Shown: positions 1 through 8,836 of the stretch, piece after piece
Position numbering within the stretch: position 1 is the first letter of the stretch
Layout: every line of letters starts with the position of its first letter
Origin: JAEZBP01 sp963832725
Lineage (GTDB): Bacteria > Myxococcota_A > Polyangia > Polyangiales > Sandaracinaceae
DNA: 64,000 nt
NCBI GenBank assembly: GCA_963832725.1
Contig: CAWHVG010000005.1
Span: 1,054,001 to 1,118,000, forward strand
Reading direction: 5' to 3'
Notes under the pieces: generated by a model
The model's database searches: none
What the model was told of the DNA's origin: nothing
The model's input: the letters and a program-made list of their open reading frames with translations, nothing else
Translations under genes and position numbers: made by a program

Positions 1-145
1 AAGAGGGGCCGCGGGACACTCATGCCCCTCACGAATCCCCGCGAGACTTCGTCCCCCCGCCGCTCGGAGCCATGAAGCTCGGCGCATCCGGGTCGAGCGG
101 ACACAGCGGTGCCGTCGTCGGCGCGCGGACGAGCGCTGACCGGGC

Positions 146-1665
146 TCAGTCGAACCGGAAGGCGAGCTGGCCAGGGGCGGGAGAGCGCCCCGGACCTCGG
201 GCAGGGGGCGCCCGGGACCCCGCGGCTGCGGCATCCGGGTCGCTCGCGAGGATGCGCTCGATCGCTTCGGGCTCGGTGGCGATTTCCACCAGGCGCATCG
301 TCCCCTGGCATCGTGGGCAGGTGAGGATGTCGACCGCGAACACCCGCTGGAGCAGCCACGGCCAGGGGTGGCGCGAGGGGGACGGTGGCGGCGGCGCCAG
401 CGGGCTTGGCTCGGACTCGAAGAGGAGCACGAGCTGCGGCTCGGGCGCGGGCTTCGGGGCAGCCTTCGGGACGATGCTCGAGCGCGCCTTCGCGTTCGAG
501 GCGAGCACGCCGTGATACCTCACCAGGTGAAAGCGCGGCGGCGGGATGAGGGCGCAAAGCCGGGCAAGGAAGTTGAGCGGCTCGAGCAGGATCGAGTGGG
601 TCCCATCTTTCCACGGCGCCTCGAGCCGATGCGGACCCGACCGTCTTCGTGCAACTCGACCCGGTCCTGCGCCAGCGGCGGACGCGCCATGTAGCGCACC
701 AGCCGCTCGATGCGCCGACGGTCCCGGCCGTCAATCGCCGGCCCCGCGTGGACATTCACGCTACCGACCTCGACGGCCAACGCATGGGGCTTGCTCGCGA
801 CGCCGACCGGGCCCGTGAGCTTGGCCGTGCGCTGCCCAGGCTGGGCCCCAAGCAGCTGCACGTCCGACGCCGACGCGCCGTAGCACGACGCCAGCACCGG
901 CTGCTCGACCACCAGCGGCTCCGCCACCTCCTCGATGCCTTCGAGCGAGCGGCCGTGCTTGGACAGAACCCGGCACACGCCCTGGTAGGTCCACCGGGCC
1001 ACATCGTGGACGTCCGCGGGACTCGGCTCCCCCAACGCCTCAAAGGACGGCCGACCCTCCCCGTCCTTCACGTACACGCCATCGAGCACGAGCGTGTGGA
1101 AGTGCGGATTGAGCCGCAACGCGCTGTCGCTCCGCGCGATGTTGGTCACCGCGCCGAACTCCGCCTCCACCACGCTCTCGAGCCCGAGCTCCCGCTTCGC
1201 GCGATGACGCAACGACTGGCACAGGGCTTGGGCAAACACGCCGAGCACATCGGAACAGAGCGCGCGGTCGTATCCCACCGCCGTCCGCAGCGTCCCCGGA
1301 AGCGAGCACACCCACTGGCGCATCGGCACCACAGGAAGCACCCCCTCCACCAGGTGCGCCGCGATGTCCGACATCCGCCGCCCCAGGCACGACGGGCAAA
1401 AGCCGCGACGTCGGCAGCTGAACCCCGCCACGATCGTGTGCCCGCACCCGGCGCACGCCAGCTGCACCAGCCCGTACTCGAGACGCCCGCAGCGCAGGTA
1501 CGCCTCGAACTCGCTCGCCACGAACTTCGGCAGACCGCCCTGCTCTTCCGCGCGGACGGCGAAGCGCGGCCAGTGCTCGGCAATGACCTCGTAGAGGACC
1601 GTCTCTTCAGGCCGTCGACGCGCGTAGCCGTCCGTACGGCCGCACGAGATCGCCGGAGCCGCCAT
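146..1665 (-). pseudogene. IS91-family transposase, frameshifted (copy A)
   Basis: Reads from the ATG at 1665 (MAAPAISCGRTDGYARRRPE). It has an N-terminal zinc-binding region (CAGCGHT, CRRRGFCPSC) typical of IS91 transposases and the rolling-circle replicase motif LNPHFHTLVLDGVY. The frame breaks near 600-620 (after RIGSRRRGK). It resumes in another frame as ALIPPPRFHLVRYHGVL, with a C-terminal Cys pair (CPRCQGTM) and the end GQLAFRFD at 146. The same break occurs in copies B and D, so it is inherited decay and not a random error. Not expected to be active unless the shift is bypassed. Confidence 0.85.
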
Positions 1666-1751
1666 TGCCTCGGCGACGCCATCTTTCGTGCCGGGTCCCC
1701 TCCCGCAAAATCACACGCGAATCGCATCCTCGAACGGCGGAGGTGGCGGCG

Positions 1752-1774
1752 GATCGGCGGAACCTCCGCCGATC
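1752..1774. repeat. Hairpin near upstream end of IS91 copy A
   Basis: Perfect inverted repeat: GATCGGCGGA, loop ACC, TCCGCCGATC. It sits upstream of the transposase start close to where copy A loses similarity to copy D, and copy D has the same hairpin (14926-14948) with its last pairs changed. IS91-family ends carry such hairpins, so this is probably part of the terminator-end signal (inference). Confidence 0.7.
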
Positions 1775-1811
1775 AGAGCGACATCGTCCGCGCCGAGCGG
1801 CGAGCGGCGTA

Positions 1812-2160
1812 CTACGACGCCGCGGTCCGCGCTGCGAGCTCTGCATCCCCGCGCAGCGACACGAGCGGCATGAGCTCACCGAGGACCTCTTCGGCCGTCG
1901 CGATCCGCGAGTCGAAGGGTTGGAGCAGCCGTTCGACCAGGTCTTGGAGGGGAGCCGGCGCATGGGGAGCGGCCTCGGCCACCGCACGGCGCTGGTTCTG
2001 GATCGTCCGCTGGCGGATCCACCCGTCGAGCATGACGCGACCGCGCTGGCGGCCGAGCGGCTTGCCCTCCGCGTAGGGATGGTGACCGACGAGGGCGTGC
2101 CAAAGCACGAGCCCGAGCGCGAACAGGTCCGTCTTCGGCGAGGCCGCCGGACAGCGCACG
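1812..2160 (-). pseudogene. Ser/Thr protein kinase C-lobe fragment
   Basis: On the minus strand the reading frame contains SPKTDLFALGLVLWHALVG, the helix-F region (D-x-F/Y-x-L/x-G) of Hanks-type kinases. It is followed by a plausible C-lobe tail (LQDLVERLLQPFDSRIATAEEVLGEL). The N-lobe, the catalytic HRD loop and the DFG motif are absent. The fragment lies between IS91 copy A and another transposase fragment, so it is a remnant caught between mobile elements. Confidence 0.6.
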
Positions 2161-2211
2161 AGCAAACTCGTTCGCCCGCTCCGCGTCGTCCCCTCGCCGG
2201 CCGAGCCGGTC

Positions 2212-2829
2212 GCCGAGGTCGGCGGCGTCAATGTTCACGCAAAGGTGGCATTCGACGGCCGGGACCGCGCACGGCTCGAGCGGCTTTGCTGCTACGTGGC
2301 CCGGCCCCCGCTCTCGCAGGAGCGACCGTCGATGCACAGAGGCGGCCGCGTGAAGCTGAGCTTCAAGGCCGCGTGGAAGGACGGCACGCACGCGGTCCTG
2401 CTCGATCCTCTCGACTTCGTCGCCCGGCTCTGCGCCCTCATCCCGCCGCCTCGCGTTCACATGACGCGCTACCACGGCGTGCTCGCCGGGCGCGCCAGCG
2501 CGCGCGCCGAGGTCGTGCCCGGCCGCCCGACGCCGCCCGCGGAGGCGCAGCTGGCGTTGTTCACGCCGAGCGACCTGCCTCCGCTCGCGCCGCCACCCCC
2601 GCCGAGCCGCCATCCCTGGCCCTGGCTACTCAAGAGGGTGTTCGCGGTCGACATCGAGACCTGCCCCGTGCCGGGCTGCGGCGGGCGCATGCGCGTGGTC
2701 GGGATCGCCACCGAGCCCGATGACATCGCGCGCGTCATGGCCGAGCTCGGCGGGGACGACGCGGCGCGCGCACCGCCGCGGCGACCTCGTCCTTCGCCGC
2801 CCGGGCAGCTCCGGCTCGCGTTCGGCTGA
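2212..2829 (+). pseudogene. IS91-type transposase, C-terminal fragment (second subfamily)
   Basis: Opposite in orientation to the other copies. The frame opens mid-protein (VGGVNVHAKVAFDGRDRARL) and continues through FKAAWKDGTHAVLLDPLDF, ALIPPPRVHMTRYHGVLAG and a C-terminal Cys motif (CPVPGCGGRM), ending PPGQLRLAFG. This stretch is undamaged at WKDGTH, the point where copies A, B and D are frameshifted. It therefore shows what the intact family looks like. The N-terminal zinc and catalytic parts are missing, and the sequence differs enough to be a separate IS91 subfamily. Confidence 0.75.
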
Positions 2830-3040
2830 CTCGGCAATCGCGACGCCCGGTGCTCCGCTCCGTCCGCCTCCGTGTCCCGGGCGCTGAGCTCGACCCGTCC
2901 CTCTCGCCAGAATGCGCTTCGCCACACTCCGACCGAGCGTCCGGCGGCTCGCGAGGGGTTCATGACGCCAAGGGCCGCGTCCCCGTTGACCCGCGCCACG
3001 CTGGCCCGCACCATTTCTCCCGCTGGGATGTCTTACGCGC

Positions 3041-3592
3041 CGCGACGTCGACGTCATGAGCGCCGCGCTCTACCCCGACGTCTTCCGCGCTTTCCGCGAG
3101 TTCCGCACCGAGTTCGGCGACGTCTCGGTCCTGCCGACGCGCCTCTTCTTGGCGCCGATGGAGATCGGCGAAGAGATCACCGTCGACATCGAGAAGGGCA
3201 AGACGCTGGTCATCGTACTGCGCGCGGTGGGCGAGCTCGACGCGACGGGGCACCGCAGCGTCTACTACGAGCTCAACGGCCAACCGCGCCAGCTCCGGGC
3301 GCGCGACCTCGCGGCGACCGACGTGCAAGCTGCGCGCGAGCAGGCCACCAAGGCGCCGGGGTCGATCGGCGCGCCGATGCCGGGCAGCGTCGTCGACGTG
3401 AAGGTCGAGGCTGGCGACGAGGTCGCGAAGGGCGACCCGCTCGTAGTCCTGAGCGCGATGAAGATGGAGACGGTCGTCGCCTCCCCGGTGAGCGGCAAGG
3501 TCACGCGCGTCGCCGTGAAGAAGGGCGAGACCCTCGCGGCGGGCGATCTTCTCGTCGAGATCGACGTCGCCAGCGACGAGAAGGCCGCCTGA
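3041..3592 (+). pseudogene. Pyruvate carboxylase C-terminal remnant with biotinyl domain
   Basis: Matches the last ~180 residues of pyruvate carboxylase. RRDVDVMSAALYPDVF and FGDVSVLPTRLF are from the carboxyltransferase tail. ELNGQPR follows, then a biotin carboxyl carrier domain with the biotinylation motif AMKMET (Lys) and a GAPMPGSV hinge. Family members are about 1150 aa, so the biotin carboxylase and most of the carboxyltransferase are gone. Homology starts before the ATG at 3056 (DVDVMSA), so that Met is internal to the ancestral protein. It could still make a free biotin carrier protein, but a truncated relic is more likely. Confidence 0.7.
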
Positions 3593-3649
3593 GCGCCCGC
3601 CAGGCGAACGCGGCCGGCGCTCTCTCCTCACGCACGCCCGGCCCGCGCC

Positions 3650-3678
3650 TTGACGAGCGCATGGCGCGGCGCCAAAGT
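3650..3678 (+). promoter_or_regulatory. Putative sigma-70-type promoter of the TetR gene
   Basis: -35-like TTGACG at 3650-3655, a 17-base spacer, and a weak -10 CAAAGT at 3673-3678. The expected start site (about 3685) falls inside the palindrome at 3678-3693. The -10 is poor, so this rests mainly on spacing and context. Confidence 0.4.
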
Positions 3679-3693
3679 TGGTTGGTCAACCAA
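3678..3693. promoter_or_regulatory. Palindromic operator, probable TetR autoregulatory site
   Basis: Perfect inverted repeat TTGGTTG-GT-CAACCAA, ending 2 bases before the ATG at 3696. TetR regulators bind short palindromes of this kind and commonly repress their own gene. Its position over the expected transcription start would block initiation. Confidence 0.65.
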
Positions 3694-3695
3694 CC

Positions 3696-4304
3696 ATGGC
3701 ACGTTCGAGCAACACCGAAGCCCGCCGCGCCGAGACCGTTCGCGCCCTCGCGAGCGTGATGGCCGAGCGGGGCTACGACGGGGCGAGCATCCAGCGGATC
3801 GCCAAGCATGCGGGGCTCGCGCCCGGGTTGGTGCACTACCATTTCCAAAGCAAGCGGGAGATCCTGGTGGCTTTGGTGGATACGCTGGTCGCCGGGGCGC
3901 GCTCGCGTATCGACGCGCGGATGGCGGCTGCCGCGAGCCCGCGCGAGCGTCTGGCGGCGTTCCTCGACGCGCTGCTCGCTACCGGCGCCGGGGCAGACAG
4001 CAACGCCGTCGCAATCTGGGCCTTGGTCGGCGCGGAGGCCATTCGCCAGCCGGACGTCCGGGCGCTCTATGGCGGGTGGATGGCCGAGGCCAAGAGTCAG
4101 CTGACCGCCATCGTGCGCGAGGTCTGTCGCGACGAGGCAAAGTCCAGTCGGGGCACGCGCGCGATGGCCGCGGGGCTGTTGGCGACCATCGAGGGGTTCT
4201 ATGCGATCGCCGCGGCGGCGCCCGAGGTCGTCCCCGCGGGCTCGGCCGCGGCCACCGCGCGGCGCATGGCCTTCGGCCTCATCGACTCACAGGAGCCGGC
4301 GTGA
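3696..4304 (+). CDS. TetR/AcrR family transcriptional regulator
   Basis: About 202 aa from the ATG at 3696; a TTG at 3678 would add six residues but lies in the operator. The N-terminal helix-turn-helix is clear: RALASVMAERGYDGASIQRI, then AKHAGLAPGLVHYHFQSKRE, the TetR signature (G-x-x-x-x-Y/H-Y-H-F-x-s-K). The C-terminal ligand and dimer domain resembles BetI-like regulators but its ligand is unknown. It overlaps the next gene by 4 bases (GTGA), so it is probably the first gene of a short operon with the HD-domain gene. Confidence 0.9.
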   Translation: MARSSNTEARRAETVRALASVMAERGYDGASIQRIAKHAGLAPGLVHYHFQSKREILVALVDTLVAGARSRIDARMAAAASPRERLAAFLDALLATGAGADSNAVAIWALVGAEAIRQPDVRALYGGWMAEAKSQLTAIVREVCRDEAKSSRGTRAMAAGLLATIEGFYAIAAAAPEVVPAGSAAATARRMAFGLIDSQEPA

Positions 4305-4957
4305 ACGAGGGCGCGGTTCAGGCGAGGCAGGAGGCGCGCCTCGAAACCCTCTTCGACGCCCTCGGCTGTAGCGCGCCGAGCACGTTGGCGGCTTCGGTGG
4401 TGGCACGCTGGGCAGCGCCTCACCGGCGCCATCACGGCCTCAGGCACCTCGAGGCGTGCCTCGCGCTCTTCGACGAGGTTGGCCGCGGGGCCGACAGGCC
4501 GCGACTCGTCGAAGCGGCGCTCGCGTACCACGACGTCGTCTACGACACGCGCGCGCTGGACAACGAGCGGCAGAGCGCCCGCTGCGCGGAGGCCGACCTG
4601 CTCGCCCACGGACTCGACCCGGCCGACGCCGCCCGCGTGGCCGCCCTGGTGCTCGCCACCGCGCATGGCGCCTCGGCGAACGAGCGAGACGATCCCGACG
4701 CCGCGCTGGTGGGCGACATCGATCTCGCGGTCCTCGGCGGGCCGCGGGACGCGTTCGACGCCTACGAGAGAGGTATCCGCGAGGAGTACGCGTGGGTCGA
4801 GGAGCCGCACTACCGCATGGCGCGCGCCCGAGTGCTCCGGGACTTTCTGCTGCGACCGGCGATCTACCGTACGCCGTCCCTGCGTGCGCGCTTCGAAGCG
4901 ACCGCCCGCGCAAATCTCGAGCGCACGGTCGCCGCGCTCGAAGAGCAGGCGCCTTGA
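4301..4957 (+). CDS. HD-superfamily metal-dependent phosphohydrolase-like protein
   Basis: 218 aa from a GTG at 4301 that overlaps the TetR stop. Motifs: RRHHGLRHLEACL, ALAYHDVVYD (HD metal-binding pair), ATAHGASANERDDP and VGDIDLAVLG, which together fit the HD fold found in small predicted phosphohydrolases. The substrate is unknown. It is translationally coupled to the TetR gene and to the membrane protein gene that follows (TTGA overlap), suggesting a three-gene unit. Confidence 0.75.
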   Translation: MNEGAVQARQEARLETLFDALGCSAPSTLAASVVARWAAPHRRHHGLRHLEACLALFDEVGRGADRPRLVEAALAYHDVVYDTRALDNERQSARCAEADLLAHGLDPADAARVAALVLATAHGASANERDDPDAALVGDIDLAVLGGPRDAFDAYERGIREEYAWVEEPHYRMARARVLRDFLLRPAIYRTPSLRARFEATARANLERTVAALEEQAP

Positions 4958-5502
4958 ACGGACCTTACCGCGTGACCTCACCAGTCCGAGCGCCGCTCGA
5001 TCCGGCGCTGCGCCGCCTCGGTCTTCGCTGCCTCGTCCGGCGCGCCGCGACCCTCGCCGGCCTGTCGAGCATGCCGCTCGCGGTGATCGCGTTCCTCGCC
5101 TGGGCCGTGTGTGCCCACGGCTGGCTCGAGGCGCTCGCGATCGCGCTCGCCGGCCTCTCCGGCGCGGGCATGGCGCTCGGGTACTGGGTCTGGATGTTCA
5201 TCTCCATCTGGTCGGGGATGACGACCGCGCCCAAGAGAGCGTGGATCGTCTCGCGCGAGGGCGCGGGGTTTCGCGTGAGCGACGGCGAGCTCGCGGCGGA
5301 GCTCGACGTGCGCGACGTCGAACGCGCGATCCACGTCATCGACATCGGGTGGGACAGGCTTCGCACCATCGAAGACGCGCTCATCGTACACATCGCGGGC
5401 GGCCTCCCGCTGCGGATCCCCGAGAGCGCAGAGGGGATTTCCGAGCTGCTCGCAGAGCTCGAGTGCCGGCACCTCCTCACCAAGAGATTCCTCGAGTGCT
5501 GA
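4954..5502 (+). CDS. Membrane protein of unknown function (two TM segments)
   Basis: 182 aa if translation starts at the TTG at 4954 overlapping the previous stop; a GTG at 4972 is an alternative. Two adjacent hydrophobic stretches (PLAVIAFLAWAVCAHGWL and IALAGLSGAGMALGYWVWMF) form a hairpin, followed by a soluble C-terminal domain of about 90 residues with an alternating strand pattern. I do not recognise the family. Confidence 0.6.
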   Translation: MNGPYRVTSPVRAPLDPALRRLGLRCLVRRAATLAGLSSMPLAVIAFLAWAVCAHGWLEALAIALAGLSGAGMALGYWVWMFISIWSGMTTAPKRAWIVSREGAGFRVSDGELAAELDVRDVERAIHVIDIGWDRLRTIEDALIVHIAGGLPLRIPESAEGISELLAELECRHLLTKRFLEC

Positions 5503-5642
5503 GTCGGCGCGCGCAGGTGTCTGTCGTCCGGCGGGGATCGTTCAATCGCCCGTCGTAGCGCGCGACCTGACCGATATCGAGCGCTGCTCCAGCTTGCCGC
5601 GCGTCTCTAACATCAGATACCTTGCGCGCTCGAGGAGTTTCA

Positions 5643-6056
5643 ATGCGCGCTCTCGCGGTCATCGTCGCCGCTCTGTGTCTCGCGGGCTGCGGTGCCGGCT
5701 CGATCGGCATGAGCTTCGAGGCGATGGACGCCGCCGTTCAGACCGGTGCGCCCGGTACCGAAGTCACCGTGACGGGCACGTTCGAGACCAAAGGAGCGTT
5801 CAACGGCAGGTACACCTTGACCGCCACGCCGGGCGACGGCGTGAGCTCCTGCCTGGTGCAGGCCGGAAGCGCGCCCGCGGGCACCACAATCCATGTGAAC
5901 TCCAGCGGCGGGAACGAGACCTTCGACCTGACCGTCCAGATGATGCTGGCCGCGAGCGCGAACTCGGAGGCGGTGTGCCACGTGAGCGCGACCGGGGACG
6001 ACCACCCGGCGCAGACGACGAGCGCGGACGCCGCGGTCGTCGTCGCGACTCCGTAG
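5643..6056 (+). CDS. Putative lipoprotein, beta-rich
   Basis: 137 aa from the ATG at 5643, preceded by GAGGAG (5632-5637). The signal peptide MRALAVIVAALCLAGCGAG has lipobox LAGC, so it should be lipid-anchored. The rest is rich in Thr, Val and Gly and looks like one small beta-sandwich domain with Cys residues (SSCLVQ, AVCHVS) that could form a disulfide. No known family recognised. Confidence 0.75.
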   Translation: MRALAVIVAALCLAGCGAGSIGMSFEAMDAAVQTGAPGTEVTVTGTFETKGAFNGRYTLTATPGDGVSSCLVQAGSAPAGTTIHVNSSGGNETFDLTVQMMLAASANSEAVCHVSATGDDHPAQTTSADAAVVVATP

Positions 6057-6135
6057 CGACGCCAGCGCGCCGCGCACCCGAACGCCGCTCCTCTGCGGGA
6101 CCCCTGAAGTATCCCTTTTGCTGCGAGTACACGGC

Positions 6136-6377
6136 ATGTCGTTTACGAAGACCCGACTCGTTCTCCCGCTCCTCTCGATCGTGCTCGCGGCGACGGGCTG
6201 CGGTGGCTCGACCGGGAGCAGCGCGAGCTCAGCGAGCAGGAACGCCGGAAACAGCGCTCCACAGGAGGATTCACGACCCGAGCCCGACCGAGGGCTCGGG
6301 ACCTGGGCGCGATCCGATCCTCCGCCCTTCCCGGTCACCGACTTCCCGAGCGTGGCCGGCCGGCTCGGACAACACCT
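6136..6377 (+). pseudogene. Lipoprotein gene truncated by IS91 copy B
   Basis: Starts MSFTKTRLVLPLLSIVLAAT then GCGG, a lipoprotein signal peptide with a Cys after the hydrophobic stretch, followed by a Ser/Asn-rich linker. The frame meets the fixed end of IS91 copy B at 6378 after about 80 codons. No continuation is visible beyond the element, so the 3' part has been lost. Confidence 0.6.
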
Positions 6378-7434
6378 GGCGGATAAGTGTTCCGACCGGG
6401 TGATAGGGTCAAGGCGAGTGGGCTCGGAGAGCCGAAGAGGGGCCGCGGGACACTCATGCCCCCTCGCGAAACCTCGCGAGCCCTCGTCCCCCGCCGCTCG
6501 GAGCCATGAAGCTCGGCGCATCCGGGTCGAGCGGACACAGCGGTGCCGTCGTCGGCGCGCGGACGAGCGCTGACCGGGCTCAGTCGAACCGGAAGGCGAG
6601 CTGGCCAGGGGCGGGAGAGCGCCCCGGCCGTCGGGCAGGAGGCGCGCGGGACCTCGCGGCCGCGGCATCAGGGCTCGCGAGGATGCGCTCGAATCGGTTC
6701 GGGCTCGGTGGCGATTTCCACCAGGCGCATCGTCCCCTGGCATCGTGGGCAGGTGAGGATGTCGACCGCGAACACCCGCTGGAGCAGCCACGGCCAGGGG
6801 TGGCGCGAGGAGGACGGGGGCGCCGGCGCCAGCGGGTTCGGCTCGGAGTCGAAGTGGAGCACGAGCTGCGGCTCGGGCGCGGGCTTCGGGGCGGCCTTCG
6901 GGACGATGCTCGAGCGCGCCTTCGCGTTCGCGGCGAGCACGCCGTGATACCTCACCAGGTGAAAGCGCGGCGGCGGGATGAGGGCGCAAAGCCGGGCCAT
7001 GCCGTGTGATCTCAGGAGGGGCTCGCGGCTCGAGCAGGATCGAGTGGGTCCCACCTTTCCACGGCGCCTCGAGCCGATGCGGACGCGGCCGTCTTCGTGC
7101 AGCGCGACGCGGTCCTGCGCGAGCGGCGGACGCGCCATGTAGCGCACCAGGCGCTCGATGCGCCGACGGTCCCGGCCGTCGATCGCCGGCCCCGCGTGGA
7201 CTTTCACGCCACCGACCTCGACGGCCAACGCATTGGGCTTGCTCGCGACGCCCACCGGGCCCGTGCGCTGGCCAGGCTGGGCCCCAAGCAGCTGCACGTC
7301 CGACGCCGACGCGCCGTAGCACGACGCCAGCACCGGCTGCTCGACCACCAGCGGCTCCGCCACCTCCTCGATGCCTTCGAGCGAGCGGCCGTGCTTGGCC
7401 AGAACTCGGCACACGCCCTGGTAGGTCCACCGGG
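6378..7434 (-). mobile_element. IS91-family element, copy B (5'-truncated)
   Basis: Begins with the terminal sequence GGCGGATAAGTGTTCCGAC shared with copies C and D, and breaks off inside the transposase at 7434 (after the codons for WTYQGVC). The fixed downstream end with a variable upstream end is what one-ended IS91 transposition is known to leave. It interrupts a lipoprotein gene on the left and abuts an unrelated gene fragment on the right. Confidence 0.8.
6580..7434 (-). pseudogene. IS91-family transposase, C-terminal half (copy B)
   Basis: Encodes WTYQGVCRVLAKHGRSLEGI through IDGRDRRRIERLVRYMARPP, then the frame break also seen in copy A (RIGSRRRGK), then FHLVRYHGVLAAN and the Cys motif CPRCQGTM. 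A second shift near 6690 affects the last 40 residues. The N-terminal zinc and catalytic motifs are missing. Confidence 0.8.
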
Positions 7435-7993
7435 GCGCCGCCGAAGCTCCATGCAATCCCGCGCAGGAGCTGCTTGGGGACCTCGTCCGTCGGCCGCGTC
7501 GACGCCTGCAGCTCCGGCGGCTCGGGGATCGCGGCGCGGACGAGGTCGGCGTGACGTCGGGCCGCCGCGCGCAGGACCGCGTCCAGGTCCTCCGGGGTCG
7601 TCGCGTTCGTGAAGCTGGGGGCCGGCGCCGCGTCGCGATCGATCGCCTCGCGTGCGACGCGGATCAGGTCGGGCCGCCCGAGCCGCTCGAGGGTCTCGAG
7701 CATGACGAGCGCGCTCCCGCAGGCACGCCACGCCTCGGGCGCCGTGTGCTCCCGGGTCCACCGAGGGTCCGCGCTCCCGTTGCGGCGGAGATCCCACGCG
7801 AGCTGCTGGAGCGGGTCGGCGATGCGCGCGCGCTCCACCTCGATCGCCCCGTGCCAGGAGGCCAGGGGCACGATGCGCGGCAAGAGCGCGCGCACGCCGT
7901 CGGCGCCCTGGTCGCTCGTGAAGTCCATCCGGGTGTAGCCGCGCGACGGATCGCGCAGTCGGAACACCCAGCGGTCCGTGCTGCCCAGGGCGA
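7435..7993 (-). pseudogene. Truncated gene of unknown function
   Basis: A good minus-strand frame runs from about 7990 to the edge of copy B (STDRWVFRLRDPSRGYTRMD, then WDLRRNGSADPRWTREHT, LVMLETLERLGRPDLI and DEVPKQLLRGIAWSFG). Amino-acid use looks genuine, with Trp-containing helices that might be helical repeats. The C-terminus is cut by the transposase fragment at 7434 and no start is clear. Not recognised. Confidence 0.45.
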
Positions 7994-7997
7994 GCCG

Positions 7998-8090
7998 GTT
8001 GAGTACCTGATCGAGCTCTACCGCAAGGAGCCCGCGTCCGACGAGTGGCGCCGCACCTGGCCGATCTTGAGAGAAACGGTGGCGCAATAG
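7998..8090 (+). pseudogene. 3'-terminal gene fragment of unknown function
   Basis: Thirty codons on the plus strand ending at TAG 8090 (VEYLIELYRKEPASDEWRRT, then WPILRETVAQ). The composition is protein-like, but the frame has no matching upstream part because the preceding DNA codes on the other strand. Probably a rearrangement scrap. The stretch 8091-8320 that follows shows no convincing gene. Confidence 0.3.
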
Positions 8091-8320
8091 CTCGACCGGC
8101 AGCTGCAGGTGTCCGTCGTATCGTCGCGGTGAACTCCATGCGCGCTTGTTCGCCATCGACGGGCGCAGTCCCCGTCCAGCTCCTCGAACGTCGCCTCGGT
8201 CCGATGTGCTCGGAAGTCTGCATGGCCGACGTTGTCTCCGGAAACGTGCTTCTACCCGGGGACACATCAATCGCGTCGGGGTCGCGTTGGCCACCAATCA
8301 CGGCTGGAGCGCCGCCTCGA

Positions 8321-8826
8321 GGCGGATAAGTGTTCCGACCGGGTGATGAGGTCAAGATGGGGTCAAGGCGAAGTGGGCTCAGAGAGCCGATGAGAGCGGG
8401 CGGTACACTCATGCCCCCTCGCGAACCCCCGCAACCCCCGCAACCCCCATGAGACCCACCGCTCGGAGCCATGAGCTCGGCGCATCCGGGTCGAGCGGAC
8501 ACAGCGGTGCCGTCGTCGGCGCGCGGACGAGCGCTGACCGGGTTCAGTCGAACCGGAAGGCGAGCTGACCGGGGGCGAGAGAGCGCCCCGACCGGCGGAC
8601 GGGGGGCGCCCGGGACCCCGCGGCTGCGGCATCCGGGTCGCTCGCGAGGATGCGCTCGATCGGTTCGGGCTCGGTGGCGATTTCCACCAGGCGCATCGTC
8701 CCCTGGCATCGTGGGCAGGTGAGGATGTCGACCGCGAACACCCGCTGGAGCAGCCACGGCCAGGGGTGGCGAGGAGGACGGTGGCGGCGGCGCCAGCGGG
8801 CTTGGCTCGGAGTCGAAGAGGAGCAG
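8321..8826 (-). mobile_element. IS91-family element, copy C (short 3' remnant)
   Basis: Carries the same fixed terminus (GGCGGATAAG at 8321) and only the last ~95 codons of the transposase: HPWPWLLQRVFAVDILTCP through GQLAFRFD, stop near 8546. It breaks off at about 8826, immediately beside the end of the DUF6348-like gene. The left junction makes a chance palindrome CCGCCTCGAGGCGG (8312-8325). Confidence 0.75.
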
Positions 8827-8836
8827 CTGCCGTTGA

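Larger units (their letters stand above)
1..1796 (-). mobile_element. IS91-family element, copy A (left end off window)
   Basis: Rolling-circle type insertion sequence; its transposase reads on the minus strand. Position 1 matches about 57 bases inside the downstream end seen in copies B-D, so a short terminal piece lies outside the window. The upstream end extends to about 1796, where similarity to copy D (ending about 14975) stops shortly after a perfect hairpin at 1752-1774. IS91 elements are known to transpose by rolling circle between an origin end and a terminator end, without target duplication. This is the longest copy here but its transposase is frameshifted. Confidence 0.8.

Noticed and set aside
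5640..8297. A 2.6-kb minus-strand open frame
   Set aside because: It crosses a lipoprotein gene, an IS91 copy and two gene scraps. Only 7435-7993 looks coding; the rest is chance absence of stops in GC-rich DNA.
8312..8325. Palindrome CCGCCTCGAGGCGG at the edge of IS91 copy C as a transposon end
   Set aside because: Copies B and D lack the left half, so it arises by chance at the junction.
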